This document shows positions 55,645 to 64,000 of a DNA stretch of 64,000 bases, in pieces. Origin of the DNA: Maratus speciosus (taxonomy: Eukaryota > Arthropoda > Arachnida > Araneae > Salticidae); the NCBI GenBank assembly GCA_963932465.1, contig OZ010788.1:669684484-669748483 (forward strand), in the 5' to 3' direction. The notes under the pieces are model-generated. The model was not told the DNA's origin. It did not search any database and saw only the letters and a program-made list of their open reading frames with translations. The position numbers were made by a program, and so were the translations under genes. How positions within the stretch are numbered: the stretch's first letter is position 1; each line of letters starts with the position of its first letter.

Positions 55645-56150
55645 CTAAACGTACACATTTTATAAGTATTGAGAAAGTCAAAGCGATATAAATAAGCGTA
55701 AAAACTCAATACTGGAATCGGGCGTAATTAGCACAGTTGTGCCATCTTATGGACGGGGTGATAATCCACATACGCGGGCTTTTAGTGAGACGTCATATAT
55801 GACAGGATATCTACGATTTGCGCATATTTTCTAAGTGTTTAGTCACGCATGTAACTGAATTTTGCTTACCATATTTACTCCAAAATAATGGCGCAGCGAG
55901 AGGGGCGTCCAGATGTACTTGACACCACTAGTTTTTCTTCGTCTTGTCAGGCAAATTTCAGCTATTAATCAAGATGAAAAAACTTTACAATTTTAGTGGT
56001 GTGAAGTAAGAAAACAGTTAGGCATCTTTTTGCAGTTTAACCCCGTCCGCTACGTGGCGTGTGACCTTGATTGATGTGACCACTATTTAATCTTGCGGTT
56101 ACCTCTCCCATTTAAGATGGGACGCTTACTTATATCGCTTTGGAGAAAGT
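55645..56150 (+). other. Single-copy, more GC-rich stretch
   Basis: It includes 'gtgagacgtcatat' (CRE-like), 'aaaataatggcgcagcgaga' with a 26-codon open frame (55888-55968), and 'catttaagatgggacg'. No match to other parts of the window and no family recognised. A retrocopy or gene fragment is possible. Confidence 0.3.
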
Positions 56151-56248
56151 CTTTAGGTCAGTGAAGAACTAGCAGATGTCGCTGCGATCGATATTGTTCT
56201 TCAGCATCGTTCAACATTTATGGGATACAGTTTTTTAGCACATTTTAA

Positions 56249-56456
56249 CCCCTTGAGTGGCAAGTTATCGTGTTCCTGTAATGTTGAACTCACACCGGAA
56301 TCCTTAAAAAATTCTATTTCAAAATAAGTAAAAGCAATTTTGCGGCCTTTTTTTTTCCCACCAAAGTTAGAAAAGTAAAATTTAATAAAATTTTTCTGGT
56401 GTAAAACATCATTAATCGTAGGTGGTATATAATACATACCGCCGCCCCTCAAGGGG
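56249..56456 (+). mobile_element. piggyBac-like MITE M3, copy 2
   Basis: TTAA (56245-56248) and TTAG (56457-56460) flank ends 'ccccttgagtgg' and 'cgcccctcaagggg'. It is inserted in a module of the inverted field; the empty site is visible at about 54750 (minus). Confidence 0.8.
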
Positions 56457-56468
56457 TTAGCATTATTC

Positions 56469-56629
56469 GCTGTTAAAAATCTGTAGCTTTTGCTGCATAG
56501 TCACTCCACCGATTTTATAGAAAACGATTTCATAACTATACTATGGATCATTCTGATCGGTCAGAATAGAAATATTCTATAAAAGCTGTGCAGTGACTGT
56601 GCAGCTAAAGCTGCAGATTTTTAACAGTG
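56469..56629. mobile_element. Short MITE in the module field
   Basis: 'gctgttaaaaatctgtagct' on the left is inverted as 'agctgcagatttttaacagt' on the right, with 'gcatagtcactccac' / 'gtgcagtgactgtgc' inside. The module sequence 'gcattatt...ggaatag' continues across it. Confidence 0.75.
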
Positions 56630-56747
56630 CTGGAATAGTCGTTTTCCACATTGTATCTTCTAGACGCTGTACCATTAGAGCTCAGAATAATACCCTTTAT
56701 CGTGGATGAGTTGTTGCCATGGCAACAATACATATCTCTATTAATGT

Positions 56748-56991
56748 TGATTGGTTGGTTTATTGAACACATACATCAGACTTGTGTGCTTGACCCCAAG
56801 GCCCGCTTATAAGTCATCGTCGATATACAGGGACGAGATAACACAATGAAATTTACAACAAAGAGAATTTTTACACCCGGGTGCTCCACAAAGAGTGTAC
56901 AACGGAGCCAGCGGGAGTCAAACCCGCTATCCTCCTATGCTCTCAAGCAATTAGCAGCGTGGTGTCTTATCCACTCGGTCACGGAGGCCCC
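56748..56991 (-). mobile_element. tRNA-Ser-type SINE2, copy A
   Basis: On the minus strand the head has the A box 'gtgaccgagtgg', an anticodon loop CTGCTAA identical to that of tRNA-Ser(GCU), and the B box 'gggtttgactccc'. The body and a (CCAA)-type tail follow. Target duplication TCTATTAATGT at 56737-56747 and 56992-57002. Confidence 0.8.
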
Positions 56992-57002
56992 TCTATTAAT
57001 GT

Positions 57003-57221
57003 TTGTTTGTTTGTTTTATTGAACATATACATCAGACATGTGTGCTTGACACCAGGGCCCGCTTATAAGTCATCGTCGATATACAGGGATGAGATAGCAC
57101 AAGGAAATTTACAACACCAGAGAATTACATCCTGGGGGCTCCACAAAGAGTGTGCAACGGAACCGGCGGGATTCGAACCCGCCCCCACCTACGCTCTCAA
57201 GTAATTAGCGGCGTGGTGTCG
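57003..57221 (-). mobile_element. tRNA-Ser-type SINE2, copy B, head truncated
   Basis: The same body as copy A, a (CAAA)n tail, and a head broken before the A box. It is followed by a third copy of TCTATTAATGT (57222-57232), so it used the same target as copy A. Confidence 0.8.
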
Positions 57222-57340
57222 TCTATTAATGTATCGTACACCAAAAATATCCAAATCATACCGAAATGCTCAAATTTGGGGCCTCTGCTTTCGATTGCTA
57301 AATCTAAAGAGAAAGTTTCAATTAGAAGCAAGAAAAAAAA

Positions 57341-57492
57341 ACTCTTTGTGGAGCCCTCAGGATGTAATTCTCTGGTGATGTAAATTTCCTTGTGCTATCT
57401 CGTCCCGGTATATCGATGATGAATTATAAGCGGGCCTCGGTGCCAAGCACACAAGTCTGATGTATGTGTTCAATAAAACAATAGCAAACAAA
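57341..57492 (+). mobile_element. SINE2 copy C, body and tail only
   Basis: Reverse complement of the bodies of A and B ('ctctttgtggagcc' to 'tgatgtatgtgttcaataaa'). The tRNA head is absent. Confidence 0.75.
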
Positions 57493-58290
57493 AACCATTG
57501 TTTGTGTTGAGAAGTGTGAATGACTTAGCCATTTCGTCCTGAGGATTTTATTTTGTGTGAAATAATTATAAAGATATTGCTTCATTGATTTTTAAGTGGA
57601 TTTTAAGTTTATTTCCTCTGTTACAGTAAATGGACACGATCTTGGTTCTTTTATATTAGTGGCATTGAACTTTGATCTTTTATATTAGTGGTATGGAACA
57701 TTGAACTTCAAATGAACTTTCAGCTTTTATATTCGTATTTACTCTTTATTCCCAAATTCTGGTATAAATACTGTCCTACATCATCTATATGACTTCTTCA
57801 TAGTTCAGCATGTTTAAGCACATTGGAATTGAAGGTATTTGAAAGTTAATATCTATTCAAAATCTGAACTTTTTATTTCTAGGCTTACAAGTGAGCTTCC
57901 AAACATGGTATTACGCACCGGTGTTCAAGTATGTTATACTACATATTATACTCCTAACTATGCTGGCGAAGTATTTTCTTCAAATAAATCTTAGCATTTG
58001 AGAGGAGAATGGGGGGGGGGGGGGGTTAAAGCTCAGAATCTATTTCATATATCTATTGTTTTAATTCATTCACTGCACACAGTAAATTGTAAATTTATAT
58101 AAATTTTCAATGCTAAGAGGAGTGGGATGGAAGGAGATATTTTATTGTGGTTGGGAGTAGGGTTTAGTTAATAGAATTATTTATTTTATTAACCTTTAAA
58201 AAAATTATTATGCAGTTACAGTAAAGAAAAAAATATTTTTATTGATTTTGAACTTTCTATTCTGTGGAGGGGCAAAGAGTAATTGGGCAA
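57493..58290. other. AT-rich sequence, nothing recognised
   Basis: A G16 tract (about 58011-58026) is the only marked feature. Confidence 0.4.
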
Positions 58291-59820
58291 ACGTATTTTG
58301 AGCCTGTTTAATGGTATTGAATCTGTAACGAAACTATTCGAAATCCTCCAGTCAGTTGGTCATTTCTGTGGCAATGCAGGCCGACAACGCTGAACGAGTG
58401 ATTGGTTACTAACGAACAATGATTTCTGTTTAGTTTAATCAATAATGTAAAAAATGTTGCTTTTAGAATTACATAAATATAGTAAATAGCTTATCTCTCA
58501 AAGATTTATTTTGAGCAATAGATTGTAAATGTAGCATCGGTATATGTGTTTTGACGCATATTGAATATTTTTAATACAGTGTAATGAAATAATTCCTGAA
58601 CATTTCTTTAAACAAACGTATTTTGAGTCTGTTTAATGGTATTGAGACTGTAACGAAACTATTTGAAGTGTTCCAGTCGGTTGGTCATTTCTGTAGCAAC
58701 GCAGGCCGACATCGCTGATCGAGTGATTTTATACTAACGAACAATGATTTCTGTTTAGTTTAATCGATAATGGGAAAATGTTGCTTTTAGAAATATCTAA
58801 ATATAGTACATAGCTTTTCTTTCACAGATTCATTTTAAGCAATAGATTGTAAATGTAGCATCGGTATATATGTTTGACGCGTATTAAATATTTTTAATAC
58901 AGTGTAATGAAAGAATTCCTTAACACTTCTTTAATCAAACGTATTTTGAGTCGGTTTAATGGTATTGAGTCTGTAACGAAACTATTCGAAATCCTCTAGA
59001 CGGTCGTCATTTCTGTGCCAATGCAGGCCGACATCGCTGAACGAGTGATTTTTTATTAACGAACAATAATTTCTGTTTAGTTTAATCAATAATGTAAAAA
59101 ATTTTGCTTTTAGAATTACCTAAATATAGTAAATAGCTTCTCTCAAGGATTCATTTTGAGCAATAGATTGTAAATGTAGCATCGGTATATATGTTTTGAC
59201 GCATATTGAATATTTTTAATACAGTGTAATGAAAGAATTCCTTAACACTTCTTTAAGCAAACGTATTTTGAGTAGGTTTAATGGTATTGAGTCTGTAACG
59301 AAACTATTCGAAATCTTCTAGACAGTCGGTCATTTCTGTGCTAATGCAGGCCGACATGCCTGAACGAGTGATTTTTTGTTAACGAACAATGATTTCTGTT
59401 TAGTTTAATCAATAATGGAAAAAAGTTTCTTTTAGAATTACCTAAATATAGTAAATAGCTTATCTCTCAAGGATTGATTTTGAGCAATAGATTGTAAATG
59501 TAGCATCGGTATATATGTTTTGACGCATATTGAATATTTTTAATACAGTGTAATGAAATAATTCCTTAACACTTCTTTAAAAAAACGTATTTTGAGTCGG
59601 TTTAATGGTATTGAGTCTGTAACGAAACTATTCGAAATCCTCCAGGTTGATCATTTCTGTGGCAATACTGGCCGACATCGCTGAACGAGTGATTTTTTAC
59701 TAACGAACAATGATTTCTGTTTAGTTTAATCAATAATGGAAAAATGTTCCTTTTAGAATTACCTAAATAAAATAGCTCAAAGATTGGTTTTGAGCAATAG
59801 ATTGTAAATGTAGCATCCGT
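58291..59820 (+). repeat. 323-bp satellite, about 4.7 monomers, R1-related
   Basis: 'acgtattttgagtcggttta' or variants start monomers at 58291, 58616, 58939, 59261 and 59585. The middle section ('gcaatgcaggccgacatcgc', 'tgaacgagtgatttttt', 'agtttaatcaataatg') is homologous to R1. The fifth monomer is cut at 59820 by an insertion and related sequence resumes at 61768-61880. Confidence 0.95.
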
Positions 59821-59821
59821 A

Positions 59822-60640
59822 GGGGAGACCGGGGGAATGCCGCCAACCCGGGTTATGCCGCCACCCCACCTAGTTTGAAAACTAAGGGCAGTTTGAGATA
59901 GTGAATGTGCCTGCACTATAGCGGCCAACAATATAAACAGTGCCTAAAGTGGGAGTGACTTTGCAGTACGTCGTTCGTCTGTTCTAGTGAAAAATGTAGT
60001 TTTCATCTGGTTGCTTATTATTTTGGAGTTTCAAATGAGTAGAGATAAGCACCTTTTATTGTAACATTAGGTATTTAAGATAATATGACCCGTAATCTAC
60101 ATGCATTCGCCGACATTTTGATGCAATGTGTTGAACAAGTTCGGTTCTTCTTTCGGCTTTGCTTGGGGATTTCCGCCATATTGTCCTCTCGGGGTAATGC
60201 CGCCGCCATGCAAATCGGGTGAGAAATGGGCTCATTTTAATGTAGTGGAGACGATTCAGCAGAGTGACTTTTGCAATATGAAGTAAATTGTAAGCTTAAC
60301 CATTATTCTGCTCAATTACATTGCTTTCTAACTATTTTCAGTAGGTTGTGTGTTTCCTAGTATCCATTTGATGCATGTACTAGGTCATTAAAGAGTGGCG
60401 GCATTACCCTGGTACAGTGGCGGAATTACCCCAGTGTCCTGGGTAATCCCGCCACTGTGCAGAGGTTTAAAAAATATTTTTTTATGTATGCTTACTTTAC
60501 AGTTATGATTACGGTTAAATTTATACAAATACTAAAGATCATGATTCAGCTTTAGAATTTTTAATATTAAAAAATAAACATTTTTTCGAGGTGAAAAAAT
60601 TTAAATTCCCTTAAGGTGTCGCCATTCCCCCGGTCTCCCC
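59822..60640. mobile_element. TA-targeted TIR element with GCCGCC-repeat ends
   Basis: The left 'ggggagaccgggggaatg' and the right 'cattcccccggtctcccc' are inverted, flanked by TA (59820-59821, 60641-60642), splitting the satellite phrase 'gcatcggtatatatg'. 'taatgccgcc'-like blocks occur about six times in both orientations. The open frame of 109 codons on the minus strand covers the left end and is not recognised. Confidence 0.8.
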
Positions 60641-60746
60641 TATATATGATTATATGAGTTTCAAAACTCGCCTTATCCAAAATTTAAAAAATAGTTTTCT
60701 CAATCAATCTGTTCTATAGTTGAATCTGCATCGAGAAAACACTTAA

Positions 60747-61570
60747 TGGGGTCCGGGGCTCAAAATTCTAATTTTTTTTATTTATAGAGGTTTTATGAAA
60801 TTTTTCTCTGAAATGATTTAATATAAGAATATTGCATGTTAAAAATCTAAAAAATTTAAATTTTAAAATTTTAAAGATATTTAATTTTTGATGCATAACA
60901 AAATAGTTGTTGTTATCCAACGTACTATTTATTCACAAATTAAAAAATGTAAAATAAACATATGAATAAAATAAATCTCTACGTTTCGGTTTAACCTTTA
61001 AAACCTTCTTCAGGATTAAAATTTTCTAAAATATAAATCGACAAAACGCTTTATATGCTACATCTTAAAAATCTAATTCAAATTGGATTAGGCCAATTAG
61101 GAAAATGTCATTTTAATTTGTCCTCAGGATTTCTTTAAAATATTCATTATTAATTTTATAAAAATATTTTAAGTAAAAAAAAATTGAAGTTTTTGTATGA
61201 GTGAGTTTTGCATTCATTAGCCCATTTTCACAATCATCACTCAAAATTAAAAATCCTGAAGACAATTTGTTGGAAATAGAGCATAAAATCTCTGTTGAAA
61301 ATTTCATACATATATTTTGCAAGGAACTTTAGATATATTCTTTTAAAATTCACAAACCATGAAAAATTCATTCTGAGATAAATGAAGTTAAAGTAAGTTA
61401 AAGTGAAGTTAAAGTGCATCGCTTCTCAAGGCAAAAGGTGTTATATCTCTGGATATAATGAAGATAAAAGCATGTTTGCGGTATTAAACGCTAAAAACTC
61501 GGTATATTTTTTAAGCCAATAATAATTTTAAAAAATGCATTTTTTTGATAATTTTTAGCCCCGGACCGCC
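60747..61570. mobile_element. TTAA-type TIR element
   Basis: TTAA at 60743-60746 and 61571-61574; ends 'tggggtccggggctcaaaat' and 'attttt-agccccggaccgcc'. It resembles the 34844-36494 element in its GGGTCCGGG ends. It holds a minus-strand hammerhead-like hairpin. Confidence 0.75.
60983..61013 (-). ncRNA. Hammerhead-like hairpin 2 (Penelope-type tail)
   Basis: Minus strand: CTGAAGA, one A, GGTTT, an 8-nt loop, AAACC, GAAAC. It has the same layout as at 50922, with a different but fully paired stem, so the pairing is conserved by compensatory sequence. Confidence 0.45.
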
Positions 61571-61767
61571 TTAATCCTGCCCCCCCCCCCCCCACACACA
61601 CACATACACACAAAAAAACTAGTTTTATTGTGTATTTCTAGAATTGTAAAATGCAATTTGTTTTCATTGTCAAATGTTATTTTAGAATGAAAAACAATGC
61701 ATGCAATCAGATGTTTTTCGCGATTTCCCAACATTTGATTTTCTGAATAAAATGAAATTCGAAACTC

Positions 61768-61880
61768 ACGTCTTCATATGTTTTGACATATATTGAATAT
61801 TAACAATCCAGTATAACGAAAAAATTCTTTTGAATCAGATATATATCTTGGGTCGGTTTAATGGTATTTTCAACGCTAAT
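61768..61880 (+). repeat. Satellite/R1 continuation after two insertions
   Basis: 'tgttttgacatatattgaat' and 'gggtcggtttaatggtatt' reproduce the end of one monomer and the start of the next. Confidence 0.65.
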
Positions 61881-62164
61881 TTCACTTTAAAATTGAATAA
61901 ATTATACATCATTTTAAAGACACATTTGTGTAGAATAAAACGCATTTTAATATTTTGAATAATACAATGACTTAAAACGAAACTCAATAATCAAATCTAG
62001 CATCATATAAAAAAAAATAATAATGAAACTGTTTTTTGATCAAATTCAATGAACATTGACTCATTCTCGGATTTTTATTTCCCCCCCGCTCATCAAATGT
62101 AGAGAATTATTCTGTTTTACATTGCTAATTCCATTTGTACTATTTATACTAAAACGTAACTTTC

Positions 62165-62420
62165 ATTTTGTAAGCTTAACAAATCGAAACATCAGCATAG
62201 TAATTGCATACCATGTACATTTAATTCAAAGAGAATTTATCATCGGCCTCTACAGATCATTATAGGTCACTTCTAACGAAGCTGTATGCATCGTTGCACC
62301 TGTTGGAAACTCGGCCGGCTTTTGGTCAGTGTCATCAGGCAGATATCATTGAACAAACGACTTCATAATAAACGAACAACGCTTTCTGTTTAGTTTTACT
62401 TATAAAAATAAGGTAAATGC
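62165..62420 (+). repeat. R1 repeat, copy f
   Basis: 'catcagcatagtaattgcat', 'acagatcattataggtcact', 'gtatgcatcgttgcacctgt' and 'cgctttctgtttagtttta' are R1 phrases in R1 order. Confidence 0.7.
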
Positions 62421-62464
62421 ATCAGTAGTGGACCACTCTTAAGAACATTTATTTAATTATTATT

Positions 62465-62610
62465 AAAATTAGGGATGCACCGAATAGTGATTTTGGCCGA
62501 TTACTGAATGCAACAGGTAAACCGAATACTGAATATTCTGCTAACCGAATAGTGACTATCAAGCCAAATAGTGAATATTCTTCCTGCCGAATAGTAACTA
62601 TTCGGTTAAG
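62465..62610. mobile_element. hAT-like MITE with CCGAATA repeats
   Basis: 'agggatgcaccgaatagtg' begins a run of five 'ccgaatagtgactattc'-type blocks in both orientations, a pattern common in hAT-derived MITEs. The right end is unclear. Confidence 0.55.
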
Positions 62611-62649
62611 TTAAATTTTTAAACAATTTTACAGAATATTTGACACACA

Positions 62650-63075
62650 TAGGAGAGAGTGGGGTGGAATGGGACAGTGAGAGGAATGGGACAGCAGGTT
62701 TTTCTCTTTATGTATCATTCTAAACATTTCATCAATCACACATTAGATGAAGCAATGGTACCCCTATCTTCAGTTGAAAAAAGTAGCTGATCTGCGTAAG
62801 CTTGCGATTGTATAAAGAAAAAGATTATTTCAAGAACCAAAAGTAAATTTTCTTCATATACTTTTTATGTGTTCTGCATATCAATGACTTGTTTATGTGT
62901 AGATGTAATACTTTCCCTATTTATGGAATATTATACTGTATATTATCCATAATTTAAACTATGCCTAAAAGCAGCATTTTTGTTTATACAAAAAGTTTAA
63001 CATAAAAGAAGGTAGAGGGAGGAATGGGACATACCAGCAAAGGGAGGAATGGGACATGTCCAATTCCTTCGTTTT
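62650..63075 (+). repeat. TE end fragment with GGAATGGGACA repeats
   Basis: 'gagagagtggggtggaatgg' resembles a terminal repeat like that at 59822. 'ggaatgggaca' occurs at about 62664, 62680, 63021 and 63044. No inverted right end was found. Confidence 0.45.
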
Positions 63076-63119
63076 AATAAGATGAATGTAAATTGCTAAT
63101 ATACAAATATTTTTAGAGG

Positions 63120-63330
63120 GTACACTGCAAATAGAGGCGTCTTAAATTAAGACACATATGTGACTGAAAAGGTATTTCAGACACTTAAGTATCTGAATCT
63201 GAAAATTCAGTCATGATAGATGTCTTAATTTAAAACATATAAGTGTCTTACTATGATCATGGTGTAAACGAACTGAGAAAGGTGTCTTAAAAATCCGCAA
63301 GTGTCTACTTTTAAGACACTTTGTAACTCC
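63120..63330. repeat. Cluster of GTGTCTTA/TAAGACAC motifs
   Basis: At least eight 'tgtctta' or complementary blocks occur, including a 'gtcttaaattaagac' palindrome at 63136. It is probably a MITE of palindromic units; the borders are uncertain. Confidence 0.5.
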
Positions 63331-64000
63331 GTTCCGCATTAACCACCAGGCGGCACTCTAGTTGCGCATGCGTTTTAGATGCCTTTCGTTCGAATTGGAT
63401 GTTCGTTTGTAATTCAAACTGAGCGTTTGTTTTATCTACGCGTACATTTTAACTAATAACTTATTTTGACTTGATTCGGTTTTTTCGGAATGTGAAGTTC
63501 CAGGATTTAATCCGTATAGACATAGTGATATTCCATATTAATGAAAGGTGTCAAGCAATAACAATAATATAGTGTTGTTCGTCTCATCAAAGCAGGTAAA
63601 GAGAACTGTTGTCTGGCGGGCTATGTTTTTAGGATGGAAATATTCCATTCTTTTAACAGAGCTAGCCGGATGTGCCAAGATATTTTTTTTTTTATATCAA
63701 AGTGTGAACTCACGGATACTAACGTAGCCTCCAATCCGGACGTCGCCTGGGTGGATGTAATTTTGGAATAATCACACCTTTTTCCAGGTAAGTGGACCCT
63801 TCACTATGTATTGAAAACTATCTGCGAATGTTTTCTCTTTAAATAGAGACCTCACACGAGTCTATAGCTTTATTAGTTCCTGAGTTATGCCAAAATTTGT
63901 TTAAAGCATTTTGCCTATGGGATTTCCATGTTAAAATTTTATCTTGCTAATATTTAAATTTCTACTATTCAAATCATCTGCAATCATGTTTCTGTATTAT
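63331..64000 (+). other. Less AT-rich stretch with donor-like site
   Basis: 'gcgcatgcg' (63364, NRF1-like), a moderate CpG presence and 'cag|gtaagt' at 63785-63793 are visible; 'cag|gtaaag' lies at 63591. No coding frame or known protein was found. It could be a 5' untranslated exon of a gene beyond the window. Confidence 0.25.

Larger units (their letters stand above)
53070..56665. repeat. Field of alternately inverted about 170-220-bp modules
   Basis: The phrase 'cagatgtcgctgcgat' or its complement occurs at about 53078 (+), 53395 (-), 53483 (+), 54815 (-), 54893 (+), 55000 (-), 55075 (+), 55300 (-), 55385 (+), 55630 (-) and 56172 (+). It is followed by CAGCATCGTTCAACATTTAxGGGATAC-like and 'tttccacac' then 'ctagacgctgta' blocks. 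Neighbouring modules mostly face each other, giving palindromes such as the one centred near 55190. Frames crossing it are incidental. Confidence 0.8.

Noticed and set aside
56881..57204. Open frame of 107 codons on the plus strand
   Set aside because: It is the antisense of two SINE2 heads; open only by chance.

Overview
This is a strongly AT-rich eukaryotic window with no intact host gene that I can recognise. Everything identifiable is transposable-element or satellite sequence. Tc1/mariner, pogo/Tigger-like, piggyBac-like (TTAA), hAT-like, Helitron-like and Penelope-tail sequences occur together with tRNA-headed SINEs. That mix suggests an arthropod, plausibly a chelicerate such as a spider. 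The taxon is an inference from repeat composition. The longest open frames (109-156 codons) lie in repeats or captured fragments, so this is an intergenic block or a very large intron.

Layout. 0-5.6 kb: a 326-bp tandem repeat, a foldback element and a small TTAA element. 5.6-8.5 kb: a Tc1-like element with about 0.9-kb terminal inverted repeats and a decayed D34E transposase. 9-13.4 kb: a pogo-type element with a nested TTAA MITE, a GTTCGC MITE and a second Tc1-like transposase pseudogene split by a 0.56-kb insertion. 13.9-16.6 kb: a 2.6-kb palindrome with Penelope-like tails at both ends and a captured coding fragment in its loop. 18.6-26.2 kb: TTAA elements, one bearing a 151-bp minisatellite, and a pogo-like transposase tail broken by a TTAA element. 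26.4-42.7 kb: an old repeat family (R1) used as landing ground by hAT, TTAA, pogo, mariner and 'CTTT' TIR elements. 43.0-46.5 kb: a 3-kb non-autonomous Helitron with an internal array of about 300-bp units. 46.8-51.4 kb: nested pogo/Tigger-type elements, one holding a second Helitron that landed in a TA microsatellite. 51.4-57.5 kb: paired tRNA-like genes, a field of alternately inverted modules, and three SINE copies of which two used the same target site. 58.3-62.4 kb: a 323-bp satellite related to R1, interrupted by two TIR elements. 62.4-64 kb: further TE ends, then a more GC-rich stretch with a splice-donor-like site.

No pathway or operon is present. What can be read is an insertion history. 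Several insertions have target duplications and paralogous empty sites inside this same window, so the order of events can be established. The most interesting structures are the paired tRNA cloverleaves with Pol III terminators (51.4-52.0 kb), the regularly spaced motif inside the long Tc1 inverted repeats (5.6-8.5 kb), the Penelope-tailed palindrome (13.9-16.6 kb), the alternately inverted module field (53.1-56.7 kb), hammerhead-like hairpins (50.9 and 61.0 kb), and TIR or Helitron elements that carry about 150- or 300-bp tandem arrays.
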